DNA from: Caenispirillum salinarum AK4
Lineage (GTDB): Bacteria; Pseudomonadota; Alphaproteobacteria; Rhodospirillales; Rhodospirillaceae
NCBI RefSeq assembly: GCF_000315795.1
Contig: NZ_ANHY01000017.1
Location: forward strand, 174,821-238,820
DNA: 64,000 nucleotides
Direction of reading: 5' to 3'
The position numbers and the translations under genes are program-made. The notes under the pieces were generated by a model. It was not told the origin of the DNA. It ran no database searches and saw only the letters and a list, made by a program, of their open reading frames with translations. Below, one piece after another: positions 23,820 to 32,497 of this stretch (the stretch's first letter is position 1; each line of letters opens with the position of its first letter).

Positions 23820-26126
23820 TCACGCCCGCTCCACGAACCCCGCCAGCACCTTTTTCAGCCCCGCCTTGTCGAACTGGACGGCCAGTTTGTCCTCGTCCTT
23901 GCGCTGGATGACGCCGTAGCCGAACTTCTGGTGGAAGACGCGCACGCCGACCGCCAGGCCTTCCTCGGCCTCGCGCGGCTTGACGTTGAAGGACGTGCCG
24001 TCGCCGGGGATGATCTTGGACGAGCGCTGGCGCCCGCCCCAGCCGTCTTCCCACGCACCGCCCCAGGCGCCGCCGCTTTCAGCGAAGCCGGCGCCGTAGA
24101 GGCCGGACTCGCTCTGGGCTTCCACGCATTCGGGCGGCAGTTCGTCGATGAAGCGGCTGGGGATGGCGTTGACCCACTGGCCGAACACCCGACGGCTGGC
24201 GGCGAAGCTGATGAACACCCGCTGGCGCGCCCGCGTGATGCCGACATAGGCGAGCCGCCGTTCCTCTTCCAGCGCCGCCATGCCGCCTTCCTCCAGGGCG
24301 CGCTTGTGGGGGAAGATTTCCTCTTCCCACCCCGGCAGGAAGACCACGTCGAACTCCAGCCCCTTGGCGGCGTGCAGGGTCATGAGGGTGACACCCGGGT
24401 CCTCGGCGGCGCGGGCCTCGTTCTCCATGACGAGGCTGATGTGCTCCAGGAATTGGGTCAGGCCGTCGTAGGCCTCCACCGCGCCGTACAGTTCGTCCAG
24501 GTTCTCCAGACGGCCCGGCGCTTCCGGCGACTTGTCGCGGCGCCACATCTCGGCGTAGCCGCTGTCCTCCATGAGCGTCCTGACCAGTTCGGGCAGGTCC
24601 ATGACCGGGGCCAGCGACTTGAACCGCTCGATGGTCTCGCAGAAATCGCGCAACGCCGCCCGCGGCTTGGGCTTGAGTTCGTCGGTCTCGATGACGTCCA
24701 GCGCCGCCAGGTAGAGCGGCTTGCCCAGTGCCCGGGCGCTCAGGTGCAGGGTCTGGATGGTCGCCTCGCCCAGGCCGCGCTTGGGCTTGTTGACAACGCG
24801 CTCGAACGCCAGGTCGTCGTCTGGCGAGACCAGCAGGCGCAGATAGGCGAGCGCGTCGCGGATCTCCATGCGCTCGTAGAAGCGCGGGCCGCCGATGACG
24901 CGGTAGGGCAGGCCGGTGGTGATCAGCCGTTCTTCGAACTCGCGGGTCTGGAAGCCGGCGCGCACCAGAACCGCCATGCCCGACAGCGGCGCGCCCTTGG
25001 CCTGGAGGCTTTCGATCTCGTCGACCAGCCAACGCGCTTCCTCGTCGGCCGACCAGACGCCGCGCACGCACAGCTTGGGCCCGACATCCTCCACGCCGGG
25101 CGCGCGAAGCTCCTTGCCCAGGCGTTCCTCGTTGTTGCGGATGAGGTGGCTGGCCGCCTTCAGGATCGTGGGAGTGGAGCGGTAGTTGCGCTCCAGCCGC
25201 ACCACCTTGGCGCCCGGAAAATCCTTCTCGAAGCGCAGGATGTTGCCGACCTCGGCACCGCGCCACGAGTAGATGGACTGGTCGTCATCCCCGACGCAGC
25301 AGATGTTGCGGTGCTTGCGCGCGAGCAGCCGCAGCCAGAGGTACTGGGCGACGTTGGTATCCTGGTACTCGTCCACCAGGATGTAGCGGAAGCGGTCCTG
25401 ATACTCTTCCAGGATGTCGTGGTGGGTCTGGAACAGGGTCAGGCAGTGCAGCAGCAGGTCGCCGAAGTCGCAGGCATTCAGTTCCGCCAGCCGCGCCTGA
25501 TAGGACTTGTAGAGCGCCAGGATGGAGCCGCCGCCGGCGGCACGGGCGTCTTCCGCCGGGACCTTGTCGGGCGCGAGCCCGCGGTCCTTCCAGCGCTGGA
25601 TGACCCCCATGATGGCCTGCGGCGGCCATTTCTTGCTGTCGATGCCGGCACCCTCCAGAAGCTGTTTGAGGAGCCGCATCTGGTCGTCGGTGTCCAGGAT
25701 CAGGAAGCCGGACTTCAGCCCGACCGCCTCGGCATGGCGGCGCAGGATGCGCACGCAGATGGCGTGGAAGGTGCCCAGCCACACGCTTTCCGCCGGACCG
25801 CCGATCATCCCCGACAGGCGCTCTCGCATCTCCCGGGCCGCGCGGTTGGTGAAGGTGACTGCCAGGCACTGCCAGGGCTGCGCCATGCGCAGGCCGATGA
25901 TGTGCGCCAGCCGCGTGGTCAGCACGCGCGTCTTGCCCGTGCCCGCGCCCGACAGCACCAGCAGCGGCCCGTCGATGGTGGTGACGGCCTCGCGCTGCTC
26001 GGGGTTCAGGTCGACCAGCCACGGCGGCTCGCCCCCGCCGAAGGTGGCTTGCGCGGACGGAACGGCGGACGGCCCCGGCGGCGCCTGCGGCTCGTCGTCG
26101 AGGGAGAATGGATCGGAAGCAGTCAT
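23820..26126 (-). CDS. UvrD/PcrA-type superfamily 1 DNA helicase
   Basis: The protein is 768 aa. SF1A motifs occur in order: Q-motif LNPEQREAV (about 40-48), Walker A GAGTGKT (60-66), TFTNRAAREM (Ia), LVDEYQDTN (II), GDDDQSIYSWRGA (III), LERNYRST (IV), MTLHAAKGLEFDVVFLPG (V) and AYVGITRARQRVFIS (VI). The C-terminal tail ends in a Tudor-like segment (GVRVFHQKFGYGVIQRKDEDKLAVQFDKAGLKKVL) as in PcrA/UvrD. It unwinds DNA 3' to 5' in excision and mismatch repair and removes RecA filaments. Either uvrD or pcrA could be used as a name. Confidence 0.93.
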   Translation of the reverse strand: MTASDPFSLDDEPQAPPGPSAVPSAQATFGGGEPPWLVDLNPEQREAVTTIDGPLLVLSGAGTGKTRVLTTRLAHIIGLRMAQPWQCLAVTFTNRAAREMRERLSGMIGGPAESVWLGTFHAICVRILRRHAEAVGLKSGFLILDTDDQMRLLKQLLEGAGIDSKKWPPQAIMGVIQRWKDRGLAPDKVPAEDARAAGGGSILALYKSYQARLAELNACDFGDLLLHCLTLFQTHHDILEEYQDRFRYILVDEYQDTNVAQYLWLRLLARKHRNICCVGDDDQSIYSWRGAEVGNILRFEKDFPGAKVVRLERNYRSTPTILKAASHLIRNNEERLGKELRAPGVEDVGPKLCVRGVWSADEEARWLVDEIESLQAKGAPLSGMAVLVRAGFQTREFEERLITTGLPYRVIGGPRFYERMEIRDALAYLRLLVSPDDDLAFERVVNKPKRGLGEATIQTLHLSARALGKPLYLAALDVIETDELKPKPRAALRDFCETIERFKSLAPVMDLPELVRTLMEDSGYAEMWRRDKSPEAPGRLENLDELYGAVEAYDGLTQFLEHISLVMENEARAAEDPGVTLMTLHAAKGLEFDVVFLPGWEEEIFPHKRALEEGGMAALEEERRLAYVGITRARQRVFISFAASRRVFGQWVNAIPSRFIDELPPECVEAQSESGLYGAGFAESGGAWGGAWEDGWGGRQRSSKIIPGDGTSFNVKPREAEEGLAVGVRVFHQKFGYGVIQRKDEDKLAVQFDKAGLKKVLAGFVERA

Positions 26127-26204
26127 GCGCGGACTATAACCAGAACGGAGGGCAGGCTCACGGGGAAATATGGGATCGGCCCGCCGCCCTGTCAGCCGCG
26201 ACCG

Positions 26205-26342
26205 TCAGCAGCCCAGGCCGCCGCCGTTGTAGAACACCAGCAGCCCCCACTCGCCCCAGAGCGCAACGCCAGCCGCCAGCCCCGCCGCCAGAAGGATGGC
26301 GGCGAGGAGGGAGGCCGTGTGATGGGAGGGCGCGGCGGGCAT
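26205..26342 (-). CDS. Small 45-aa membrane protein
   Basis: A 46-codon frame starts five bases after the stop codon of the TPR gene. It encodes a hydrophilic N-terminus (MPAAPSHH), one hydrophobic segment at about residues 10-28, and a tail with WGEWGLLVFYNGGGLGC. GC3 is high, as in real genes here. There is no strong ribosome site, so translation would depend on coupling to the TPR gene. It is too short to assign and may be chance, but the gap it fills has no other content. Confidence 0.4.
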   Translation of the reverse strand: MPAAPSHHTASLLAAILLAAGLAAGVALWGEWGLLVFYNGGGLGC

Positions 26343-26347
26343 GATAC

Positions 26348-27259
26348 TTACGTCAGCCCCGCCGCATCGGCCCGGCTGACGCTTTCGGATGCGCGTTTGG
26401 CGGCGTCGGACAGTTCTTCCTGGCCGGCGCGGGCGAACAGGTCGGCGGCGTGGTCGAAGACCTTGCGGGCGTGCTTGGAATTGCGCCCCGCCTCGATCTC
26501 GCCGATTTCCATCAGCATCTCGGCTTCGCCCTCAAGATGCCCGGCGGCTTGATACAGCTTCTCGGCCTTGCGGAAGTGCTCGTAGGCCGAGTCCTCGTTG
26601 CCCACAGAACGCAGCAGGAGCGCCAGCGCGCCGGTGGCCTCCGCCTGGTCCAGCGCGTCGCCGTTCTCGTGGAACAGGCCGATGGCCTCCTCCAGCAGTT
26701 CGTGGGCGGTGTCGGGCTGGCCCATCATGTGGCGCAGGTGGCCCAGCGCCTTCATGGCATGCGCCTCGCCCAGGCTGTCGCCCGCCTTGTTGTAGAGGGC
26801 ACGGGCGTGCGTGTAGTGCATCAGGGCGTCGTCGTCGCGCTCCCGCGACTGGGCCAGGTGGCCGATCTGCATGTTGGCCAGCGCCTCTCCGCCCAGGTCG
26901 CCGGCGGCGGAGAACAGCTCGATGGCGGACTGGAAGTATTCCACCGCCTCGTCCGTCTTGTCCTCCAGCCGGTCCAGCAGGCCGAGCCGCATCAGAACCG
27001 ATGCCTGGTGCCCCTGCTCGCCGGAGGGGGCGAGCAGCCGGCGGGCCTCCACATAGGCCTCGCGCGCGGCGGACAGGCGGTCGTCGTCCAGTTCGATGTC
27101 GCCCAGCAGGACCAGGGCCGAGGCCTCGCCCGGCGGGTCCTTGGCCTCGTGGTAGAACAACCGCGCCCGGCGGGCGGCTTCGGCGGCGCGCTGGCGGTCA
27201 CCCTCCACCCAGTGCGCTTCGGCCTCGTTCAGGGCTTCTGCGGCTTTCGTTTCGGGCAT
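26348..27259 (-). CDS. Tetratricopeptide-repeat protein
   Basis: The protein is 303 aa, almost entirely TPR-like helical hairpins of the type A-x3-G-x4-A-x3-Y (for example ALANMQIGHLAQSRERDDDALMHYTHARALYNKAGD). About seven repeats span residues 5-290. There is no signal peptide or membrane segment. Such repeats mediate protein-protein contacts; the partner is unknown. Start: ATG 27259 has AGGAGG eight bases upstream. An ATG at 27298 is almost at the predicted start of transcription (minus-strand -10 TATACT at 27308-27313), so it is unlikely to be used. Confidence 0.75.
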   Translation of the reverse strand: MPETKAAEALNEAEAHWVEGDRQRAAEAARRARLFYHEAKDPPGEASALVLLGDIELDDDRLSAAREAYVEARRLLAPSGEQGHQASVLMRLGLLDRLEDKTDEAVEYFQSAIELFSAAGDLGGEALANMQIGHLAQSRERDDDALMHYTHARALYNKAGDSLGEAHAMKALGHLRHMMGQPDTAHELLEEAIGLFHENGDALDQAEATGALALLLRSVGNEDSAYEHFRKAEKLYQAAGHLEGEAEMLMEIGEIEAGRNSKHARKVFDHAADLFARAGQEELSDAAKRASESVSRADAAGLT

Positions 27260-27383
27260 GGCGTCCTCCTGCGCGTTCGCGTCGTTTTCATTCGGCATGG
27301 TTCTGACAGTATAACGGAAAGACCCGCCGTGCGCTGCCATCGCGCACAATGCGGCCATGCACACGCCGAAGAGGAGGATGACC

Positions 27384-27845
27384 GTGCCCGCACAACCCCA
27401 CCAGGAGACCGTCAAACCCGACTGGGTGGACTACAACGGCCACATGAACGTCGCCTATTACGTGCTGGCCTTCGACCACGCCACCGACACCTTCCTGGAT
27501 TCGGTGGGGATGGACGCCGCCTGGCGGGAGCGCACCGGCAATTCAGTCTTCGTGGTGGAGGCGCATGTGACCTACGACCGGGAAGTGCACGAGGGCGACC
27601 CGCTGACCGTCCACAGCCGGCCGCTGGAGGTGGGCACGAAGACGCTGCGCCTGTTCCACCGCATGGAGCACGGGACGGAGGGGTTCCTGGCTGCCACCAA
27701 CGAGGTGATGATCCTGCACGTGGACATGGCCACCCGCCGCACCGCGCCCTGGCCCGACGATGTCCGCTCGGCCCTGGAGTCGGCCGTTGCCGCCTTCGAT
27801 GCGCCCTGGCCGGAGCAGGCCGGGCGTGCCATCGGCAAGCGCTGA
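27384..27845 (+). CDS. Hotdog-fold acyl-CoA thioesterase
   Basis: The protein is 153 aa, 4-hydroxybenzoyl-CoA thioesterase-like. The catalytic motif is WVDYNGHMNVAYYVLAFDHATDTFLD, in which the Asp and the DYNGHMN loop are characteristic. This form resembles the thioesterase often fused or linked to L-carnitine dehydrogenase, so a betainyl- or short acyl-CoA substrate is possible, but no carnitine genes are near. Start: GAGGAGG (27371-27377) sits six bases before GTG 27384; ATG 27378 directly abuts it and is less likely, and ATG 27357 has no site. Divergent from the TPR gene. Confidence 0.8.
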   Translation: MPAQPHQETVKPDWVDYNGHMNVAYYVLAFDHATDTFLDSVGMDAAWRERTGNSVFVVEAHVTYDREVHEGDPLTVHSRPLEVGTKTLRLFHRMEHGTEGFLAATNEVMILHVDMATRRTAPWPDDVRSALESAVAAFDAPWPEQAGRAIGKR

Positions 27846-27846
27846 A

Positions 27847-27878
27847 AGCCGCGGCAGGCGGGGCTTCCCGATTTTTTT
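27847..27878 (+). terminator. Possible weak terminator after the thioesterase gene
   Basis: An imperfect hairpin (AAGCC...GGCTT with an inner CG/CG pair) is followed by TTTTTTT at 27872-27878. The stem is short; the T run is strong. Confidence 0.4.
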
Positions 27879-27968
27879 ACGGTTTGGCGGCGGCGTGGGG
27901 GTGACGCGGGCTCCCATCCGGCGTAAGACTAACGACATAGTGTGGGGCGTTTTGGGGAAGCCTGAGGG

Positions 27969-29006
27969 ATGCAGTTCGCGCACAGCATGGAGCGTGCGGT
28001 GACCTGTGCGGTCACGGCGTTCGAGCGCATGAAGGCGCTGAAGGTCGCGCCGACGCCGAACAACTATGAAATGTGGTACGCCTACGTGGCCGACAGCCTG
28101 CCCGAATTGCGGCAGGAGATCGACCAGATGCTGTCGCGCGGCACCGCCTTCACGCCCGATGTCTGCGAAAGCCTCTACCAGCGCCACATCGGCAGCCGCG
28201 ACACCCGCGACGGCATCGACGACGCCTCGCGCCGCCTGCAGGACACCATGACCTCGGTGGCGACGGCGGTGGGCACGGCCCAGGCCGGAGCGCAGGCCTA
28301 TGGTCAGTCGCTGGAAAGCTTCTCGGGCGCCATGCAGCACGGGGGCGACGGCGACCGGCTGGCCGCCATGCTGGCCGAGACCCGCCGCATGACCGAGCTG
28401 AACCGCAAGCTGGAGCAGAAGCTGACCGCCAGCCGCAAGGAGGTGGAAGACCTGCGGCGGAACCTGGACACGCTGGAGGAGGAGGCCTCCACCGACGCGC
28501 TGACGGGCATCAGCAACCGCAAGATTTTCGACCGGGTGCTGACCGAGGAAAGCGCCAAGGCCCAGGCGAACGGGACGTTCCTCAGCCTGCTCATGGTCGA
28601 CATCGACCACTTCAAGGCCTTCAACGACACCCATGGCCACCCGCTGGGCGATCAGGTGTTGAAGCTGGTGGCGCGGTCTATGGTCCAGTGCGTGCGCGAG
28701 ACCGACACGGCGGCGCGCTATGGCGGCGAGGAGTTCTCCGTCATCCTGCCCAACTGCACCATTGCCGAAGCGTCCACCATTGCCGAGAAGATCCGCCGCA
28801 CCGTGGCCGGCCGGCGTGTGATCAACCGCCGCACCAACCAGGACCTCGGCCGCGTGACGCTGTCCGTCGGCGTGGCGGAAATGGCCCTGGGCGAGCCGTT
28901 GACCGGCTTCGTCCAGCGCGCCGACGAGGCCCTGTACGCCGCCAAGCGCACCGGCCGCAACCGGGTGGTGTCCCAGCGCGACCTGGAGCGCGCCGACGCC
29001 GGCTGA
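27969..29006 (+). CDS. Diguanylate cyclase (GGDEF domain), cytoplasmic
   Basis: The protein is 345 aa. The N-terminal 150 residues are helical (TPNNYEMWYAYVADSLPELRQEID) and have no membrane segment or known sensor domain; a coiled coil follows at about 125-170. The catalytic domain carries ALTGISNRKIF, MVDIDHFKAFNDTHGHPLGDQVL, and the active-site GGEEF at 252-256. RETD (243-246), exactly five residues upstream, fits the RxxD inhibitory site for c-di-GMP feedback. It should therefore make c-di-GMP and be product-inhibited. The input signal is unknown. Confidence 0.92.
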   Translation: MQFAHSMERAVTCAVTAFERMKALKVAPTPNNYEMWYAYVADSLPELRQEIDQMLSRGTAFTPDVCESLYQRHIGSRDTRDGIDDASRRLQDTMTSVATAVGTAQAGAQAYGQSLESFSGAMQHGGDGDRLAAMLAETRRMTELNRKLEQKLTASRKEVEDLRRNLDTLEEEASTDALTGISNRKIFDRVLTEESAKAQANGTFLSLLMVDIDHFKAFNDTHGHPLGDQVLKLVARSMVQCVRETDTAARYGGEEFSVILPNCTIAEASTIAEKIRRTVAGRRVINRRTNQDLGRVTLSVGVAEMALGEPLTGFVQRADEALYAAKRTGRNRVVSQRDLERADAG

Positions 29007-29097
29007 CGCCGCGTCCGGGCCGGCGGACCGTCCGCCAGTCCGGGGATGCATCCGAAAGGCGAAACCGGTAAGGTTGGCGCGACCCCCAGGTTCGCCG

Positions 29098-30900
29098 GTG
29101 CCTTCGTTGAAACTCAAGCCTAGCCAGATCCTGCTCCGCCTTCGCCGTCTCGTGCGCAACGACCAGTTGATCCTGGGCGGGCTGGCCCTTGTGGTGGGGC
29201 TGACGGTCGGCTTCGGCGTCGTGCTGTTCCGCGAAGCCATCGACTACGTCCAGGCCCTCTATTACGGATCGTCCGACGAGCACCTGGCATCGGTTGCTCG
29301 TGCCCTGCCTTGGTATTGGGTGATGCTGGCGCCCGTGGTCGGCGGGCTTGCGGTGGGCATCTTCTACAAGCTGCTCATGCCCGGGCGCCGGCCGCTCGGC
29401 ATTCCCGAAGTGATCGAGGCCGCTGCCTTCAAGGGCGGGCGGATGCCCGTGCGGCCCGGCCTGATGGCCGTGGTGGGTTCGGCCCTGTCCCTGGGTGCCG
29501 GCGCCTCGGTGGGGCGCGAGGGGCCGGCGGTGACGCTGGGGGCCGCTGTTTCGGCCTGGCTGGCCGAGCGCCTGCATTTCGGCCGGTCGCTGTCGCGGGT
29601 GCTGCTGGGCTGCGGCGCGGCGGCGGCGGTGGCGGCCAGCTTCAACGCACCCATTGCAGGCGTGCTGTTCGCCCACGAGGTGATCGTCGGCCACTATGCC
29701 ATGCGGGCCCTGGCGCCGGTGGTCATCGCCTCGGTCACCGGCACCATGGTGAGCCGGGGGTGGTTCGGCGACTTCCCGGCTTTCATGATTCCGACGATCC
29801 ATCAGGTCAATGTCTGGGAGTTCCCGGCCTTTGCGGGGCTGGGCATCCTGTGCGGGCTTGTGGCGCTGGTGTTCATGCACGGCATCGTCTGGGGCGAGAA
29901 GGCCGCCGAGCGCTCACGCCTGCCGCGCTGGGCCCGTCCCGCCGTCGCCGGCCTGGCGCTGGGCGTGCTCGCCATCTGGTATCCCGAGGTTCTGGGGGTG
30001 GGCTACGAGGTCACCGACAACGCCCTGTCGGGCACGCTGCCGCTGTTGTTCCTGACCGCCTGCGCGGCGGCAAAAATCGTCGCGACGTCGGTGTCGCTGG
30101 GCTTCGGCTTCGGCGGCGGCGTCTTTTCGCCCAGCCTGGCCGTGGGTGCGCTGGTCGGCGGCGCCTTCGGCATCGTCGCGACCAGCGCCTTCCCCGAGCT
30201 GTCGTCGGGCAGCGGCGCCTATGCTGTGGTGGGCATGGGGGCGGTGTCCTCGGCGGTGCTGGGGGCGCCCATTTCCACCGTGCTCATCATCTTCGAGCTG
30301 ACCAGCGACTACGGCCTGACCATCGCCGTCATGGTGGCGGTGGTGATCGCCAACGTCGTCACCGCGCAACTGGGCGGCATCACCAGCTGGTTCCACTGGT
30401 GCCTGGAGCGCCGGGGCCTGCGCATCGGCGGGCACGAGGTACGGCTGCTGAAGACCCTGCGGGTGCGCGACGTCATCAACCCGGACTGCCTGACGGTGCA
30501 TCCGGGCACGCGGCTGAAGACCGTGCGCGAATACCTCCAGCGCACACCTTATGCCGAGTTGTTCGTGGTGGAGCAGAAGGACGGCCGCTTCATCGGCACC
30601 ATCACGTTGGCCGACCTGTCGGAAGCGGCCTTTGACCCGGCCTTGGACGACCTGGTGAATGCGTCGGACGTCTGCCGCCGCGATGCTCCCATGCTGGAGG
30701 CCGACGACAGCCTGGAACGCGCGCTCAACACCATGCTCGACTGCAAGGAGGAGCACGTGGCGGTGGTGGCGCACGAGGAGACGCGGAAGTTCGTGGGCTG
30801 CGTCCACGAAAGCGAGGTCCTGCTGGCCTTCAACCGGGCGCTCATGGAAGCGCGGGCGGAGGAACGGGGGGATCAGAAGGGGCCGGCGACGCCGTTCTAG
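29098..30900 (+). CDS. ClC-family chloride channel/transporter with C-terminal CBS pair
   Basis: The protein is 600 aa with a ClC membrane domain (residues 25-430) and two CBS domains (about 455-585). Ion-path motifs are LGAGASVGREGPAVTLGA (GREGP at 139-143, with the gating Glu141) and GFGFGGGVFSPSLAVGALVGG. A gating glutamate is consistent with either a channel or a proton-coupled exchanger. CBS pairs bind adenosyl compounds and regulate gating. Start: GTG 29098 is chosen; TTG 29074 is an alternative with little support. The TAG stop lies within a palindromic repeat that continues into the intergenic space. Confidence 0.9.
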   Translation: MPSLKLKPSQILLRLRRLVRNDQLILGGLALVVGLTVGFGVVLFREAIDYVQALYYGSSDEHLASVARALPWYWVMLAPVVGGLAVGIFYKLLMPGRRPLGIPEVIEAAAFKGGRMPVRPGLMAVVGSALSLGAGASVGREGPAVTLGAAVSAWLAERLHFGRSLSRVLLGCGAAAAVAASFNAPIAGVLFAHEVIVGHYAMRALAPVVIASVTGTMVSRGWFGDFPAFMIPTIHQVNVWEFPAFAGLGILCGLVALVFMHGIVWGEKAAERSRLPRWARPAVAGLALGVLAIWYPEVLGVGYEVTDNALSGTLPLLFLTACAAAKIVATSVSLGFGFGGGVFSPSLAVGALVGGAFGIVATSAFPELSSGSGAYAVVGMGAVSSAVLGAPISTVLIIFELTSDYGLTIAVMVAVVIANVVTAQLGGITSWFHWCLERRGLRIGGHEVRLLKTLRVRDVINPDCLTVHPGTRLKTVREYLQRTPYAELFVVEQKDGRFIGTITLADLSEAAFDPALDDLVNASDVCRRDAPMLEADDSLERALNTMLDCKEEHVAVVAHEETRKFVGCVHESEVLLAFNRALMEARAEERGDQKGPATPF

Positions 30901-31004
30901 AGCAAATCCCGAGCGGACGGAATCGTCCGCGACGACGTATTTGCTTCAAAATCAACAGGCTAGAGCGTGCGCAGCGACCGTGAGGGAGCGAAGGACGCTC
31001 TAGT
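30896..31004. repeat. Palindromic intergenic element whose ends supply stop codons
   Basis: The element runs from TCTAGAGCAAAT to ACGCTCTAG. Internally AGCAAAT pairs with ATTTGCT, GCGGACG pairs with CGTCCGC around a GAAT loop (30912-30929), and TAGAGCGT pairs with ACGCTCTA (30961-31003). The CTAG at the left end contains the stop of the ClC gene and the CTAG at the right end contains the stop of the convergent parE gene. The pattern looks like a dispersed REP-type element of alphaproteobacteria; only one copy is visible here. Confidence 0.55.
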
Positions 31005-31302
31005 CTTCTTCGGAGTATAGCGCCGAAAGCCAGTCCTGCCGCGCGTGCAGCAGGCGCACGACCAGGATGCCGTCATCGATGATGCGGTAGACGATCACGT
31101 GGCGACGGTACGGATGGAGGCGGACCGGCGGGTCCACATCCAGCCGTTCCCGCGCGATTCGTGGCGCCTGATCGAGGACGTCGAGCGTGGCATCAAGGCC
31201 CTGCTTGTATCGCAAAGCCTGATCCTCGCCGAACGCGCGCCACGTGTGAGACAAAATGTCGTCGAGATCGTTCAGGGCGCTCGGTGACAGCCTAACCGTC
31301 AT
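31000..31302 (-). CDS. RelE/ParE-family toxin
   Basis: The protein is 100 aa with the ParE/RelE fold signature: LSPSALNDLDDILSHTW near the N-terminus, a central helix, and the C-terminal strand pattern VRLHPYRRHVIVYRIIDDGILVVRLLHARQDW. ParE toxins poison DNA gyrase; RelE-type relatives cut mRNA, and the sequence alone does not settle which. It overlaps the antitoxin gene by 11 bases, the usual order of parDE. Its TAG stop lies in the terminal CTAG of the palindromic element, so the C-terminus may have been set by that element. Confidence 0.85.
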   Translation of the reverse strand: MTVRLSPSALNDLDDILSHTWRAFGEDQALRYKQGLDATLDVLDQAPRIARERLDVDPPVRLHPYRRHVIVYRIIDDGILVVRLLHARQDWLSALYSEED

Positions 31303-31552
31303 GGCGCGGTCTCTCCGAGCCCATGCGGCGACGCACACCCTCCCAGACGTCGTCCGTCGTCCGGCTGCTGATGCCGCTGTTGATGCCCTCCGTCACCAGC
31401 GCCTGAAGCTCGGCCAGCGCCGCCGCCCGCTCCTGGTCACGGCGGATCAGGTCGCGGACGTAGTCGCTGGCGTTGCTGTAGCGGCCGGTGCGGGCCTGGG
31501 CCTCGACCCAGTCCTTCATGGGATCGGGCAGGGAAACGTTCATGGTCGCCAT
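31292..31552 (-). CDS. ParD-family antitoxin
   Basis: The protein is 86 aa. The N-terminus MATMNVSLPDPMKDWVEAQARTG followed by YSNASDYVRDLIRRDQER is the ribbon-helix-helix DNA-binding domain of ParD/CC2985-type antitoxins. The C-terminal half is the toxin-binding tail. The ATG follows AGGAGG. It normally neutralises the toxin and represses its own promoter, and a palindrome lies between the -35 and -10 of that promoter. Confidence 0.85.
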   Translation of the reverse strand: MATMNVSLPDPMKDWVEAQARTGRYSNASDYVRDLIRRDQERAAALAELQALVTEGINSGISSRTTDDVWEGVRRRMGSERPRHDG

Positions 31553-31577
31553 GGCGGAACCTCCTTGGTTTCCCAAG

Positions 31578-31606
31578 ATAATGGCAAACTTTGCCAAATC
31601 TCTCAA
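31578..31606 (-). promoter_or_regulatory. parDE promoter with embedded palindromic operator
   Basis: On the minus strand, TTGAGA (31606-31601) and CATTAT (31583-31578) are 17 bases apart. The spacer holds the perfect dyad TGGCAAA-C-TTTGCCA (31582-31596), placed where a bound ParD dimer would block polymerase. Confidence 0.65.
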
Positions 31607-31631
31607 GAGGGAGGCTCCGCCGTCGCGGCGA

Positions 31632-32366
31632 TTAATGCCCGATGGCCTGACGCACCGCCGCCGCCACGTCGCTGGGCTCGACGCCCTTGGCCGGCACCTT
31701 GAAGCGGTAGCCCTGTTCGCCGCCAAAGCTGAACAGCCCGCCCCGGCGGTCCACCGTCACCAGAACCTCCATGCCGCCGCCCGTGCCGGGGCGGAAGGCG
31801 ATTTCCACTTCCTCCACGCCCCAGTCGCGCACGCGGGACGGCTTGAAGTCGAACTCCTGGGTGAAGGGAACGGGCGCGCGCGGGGTGTGCTCCACCTCCA
31901 CCTCGGCGATGCGGAAGCCGGCCATCTCCATGCCCTGGAACACCGACCGCATGGCGGCGTTGGGCAGGATGCGCACGGCGTCGCTGTCGCGCGGGTCGAC
32001 GGCCTGGGGCACGTCCAGGCGGGTGCGCAGGGCGGTCTTCGTGGGGCCGACCGAGAGCGGCGCGAAAACCGGCACCTCCATGTCGAAGGGCAGCTCAAGC
32101 TCTTGCTTCGGCGCCACCTCGATCTCGGCGGCGGCGCGGGCGGCGGCCACCTCGATCTCGGCATAGACCTTCTGGTCGTTGCGGGCCTCGACGATGCAGC
32201 GGGTCATCAGTTCCAGCACGATGGCGTCGATGCGCTGGGGCACGTCGCCGCCCTTGATGGTCACCACACCCGAGAGCCGGCCGCCGGCCTCGATCTCGGG
32301 CTGGTCGACCAGCGTGTCGACCTTCATGCCGCCAATGCCGATGCTGGCGAGAACGTTCTTGAGCAT
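31632..32366 (-). CDS. Spo0M-like (arrestin-fold) protein
   Basis: The protein is 244 aa and matches the SpoOM family: MLKNVLASIGIGGMKVDTLVDQPEIEAGGRLSGVVTIKGG at the N-terminus, LELPFDMEVPVFAPLSVGPTKTALRTRLDVPQAVDPRDSD in the middle, and FSFGGEQGYRFKVP near the end. The fold is arrestin-like beta-sandwiches. In Bacillus it affects sporulation and the cytoskeleton; in non-sporulating proteobacteria the role is unknown. It is downstream of metH on the same strand but separated by a terminator. Confidence 0.85.
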   Translation of the reverse strand: MLKNVLASIGIGGMKVDTLVDQPEIEAGGRLSGVVTIKGGDVPQRIDAIVLELMTRCIVEARNDQKVYAEIEVAAARAAAEIEVAPKQELELPFDMEVPVFAPLSVGPTKTALRTRLDVPQAVDPRDSDAVRILPNAAMRSVFQGMEMAGFRIAEVEVEHTPRAPVPFTQEFDFKPSRVRDWGVEEVEIAFRPGTGGGMEVLVTVDRRGGLFSFGGEQGYRFKVPAKGVEPSDVAAAVRQAIGH

Positions 32367-32423
32367 GGATCAAATCTCCGCGTCGTAGCTGCGCTTCGCG
32401 CGCGGGCTGCCGCCCGCACCCGC

Positions 32424-32459
32424 TTGGGAGGCACAGCCTCCCAAACCCTCCAGTCTTTT
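32424..32459 (+). repeat. Hairpin-plus-tail intergenic repeat, copy 1
   Basis: TTGGGAGGC-ACA-GCCTCCCAA is a perfect 9-bp hairpin followed by ACCCTCCAGTCTTTT. A related copy in the opposite orientation lies 55 bases away. No plus-strand gene ends here, so it is not acting as an ordinary terminator. Confidence 0.6.
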
Positions 32460-32497
32460 GTCCACGGGAGAGTTGGGCGCCGCCTGACGGAAGAGAA

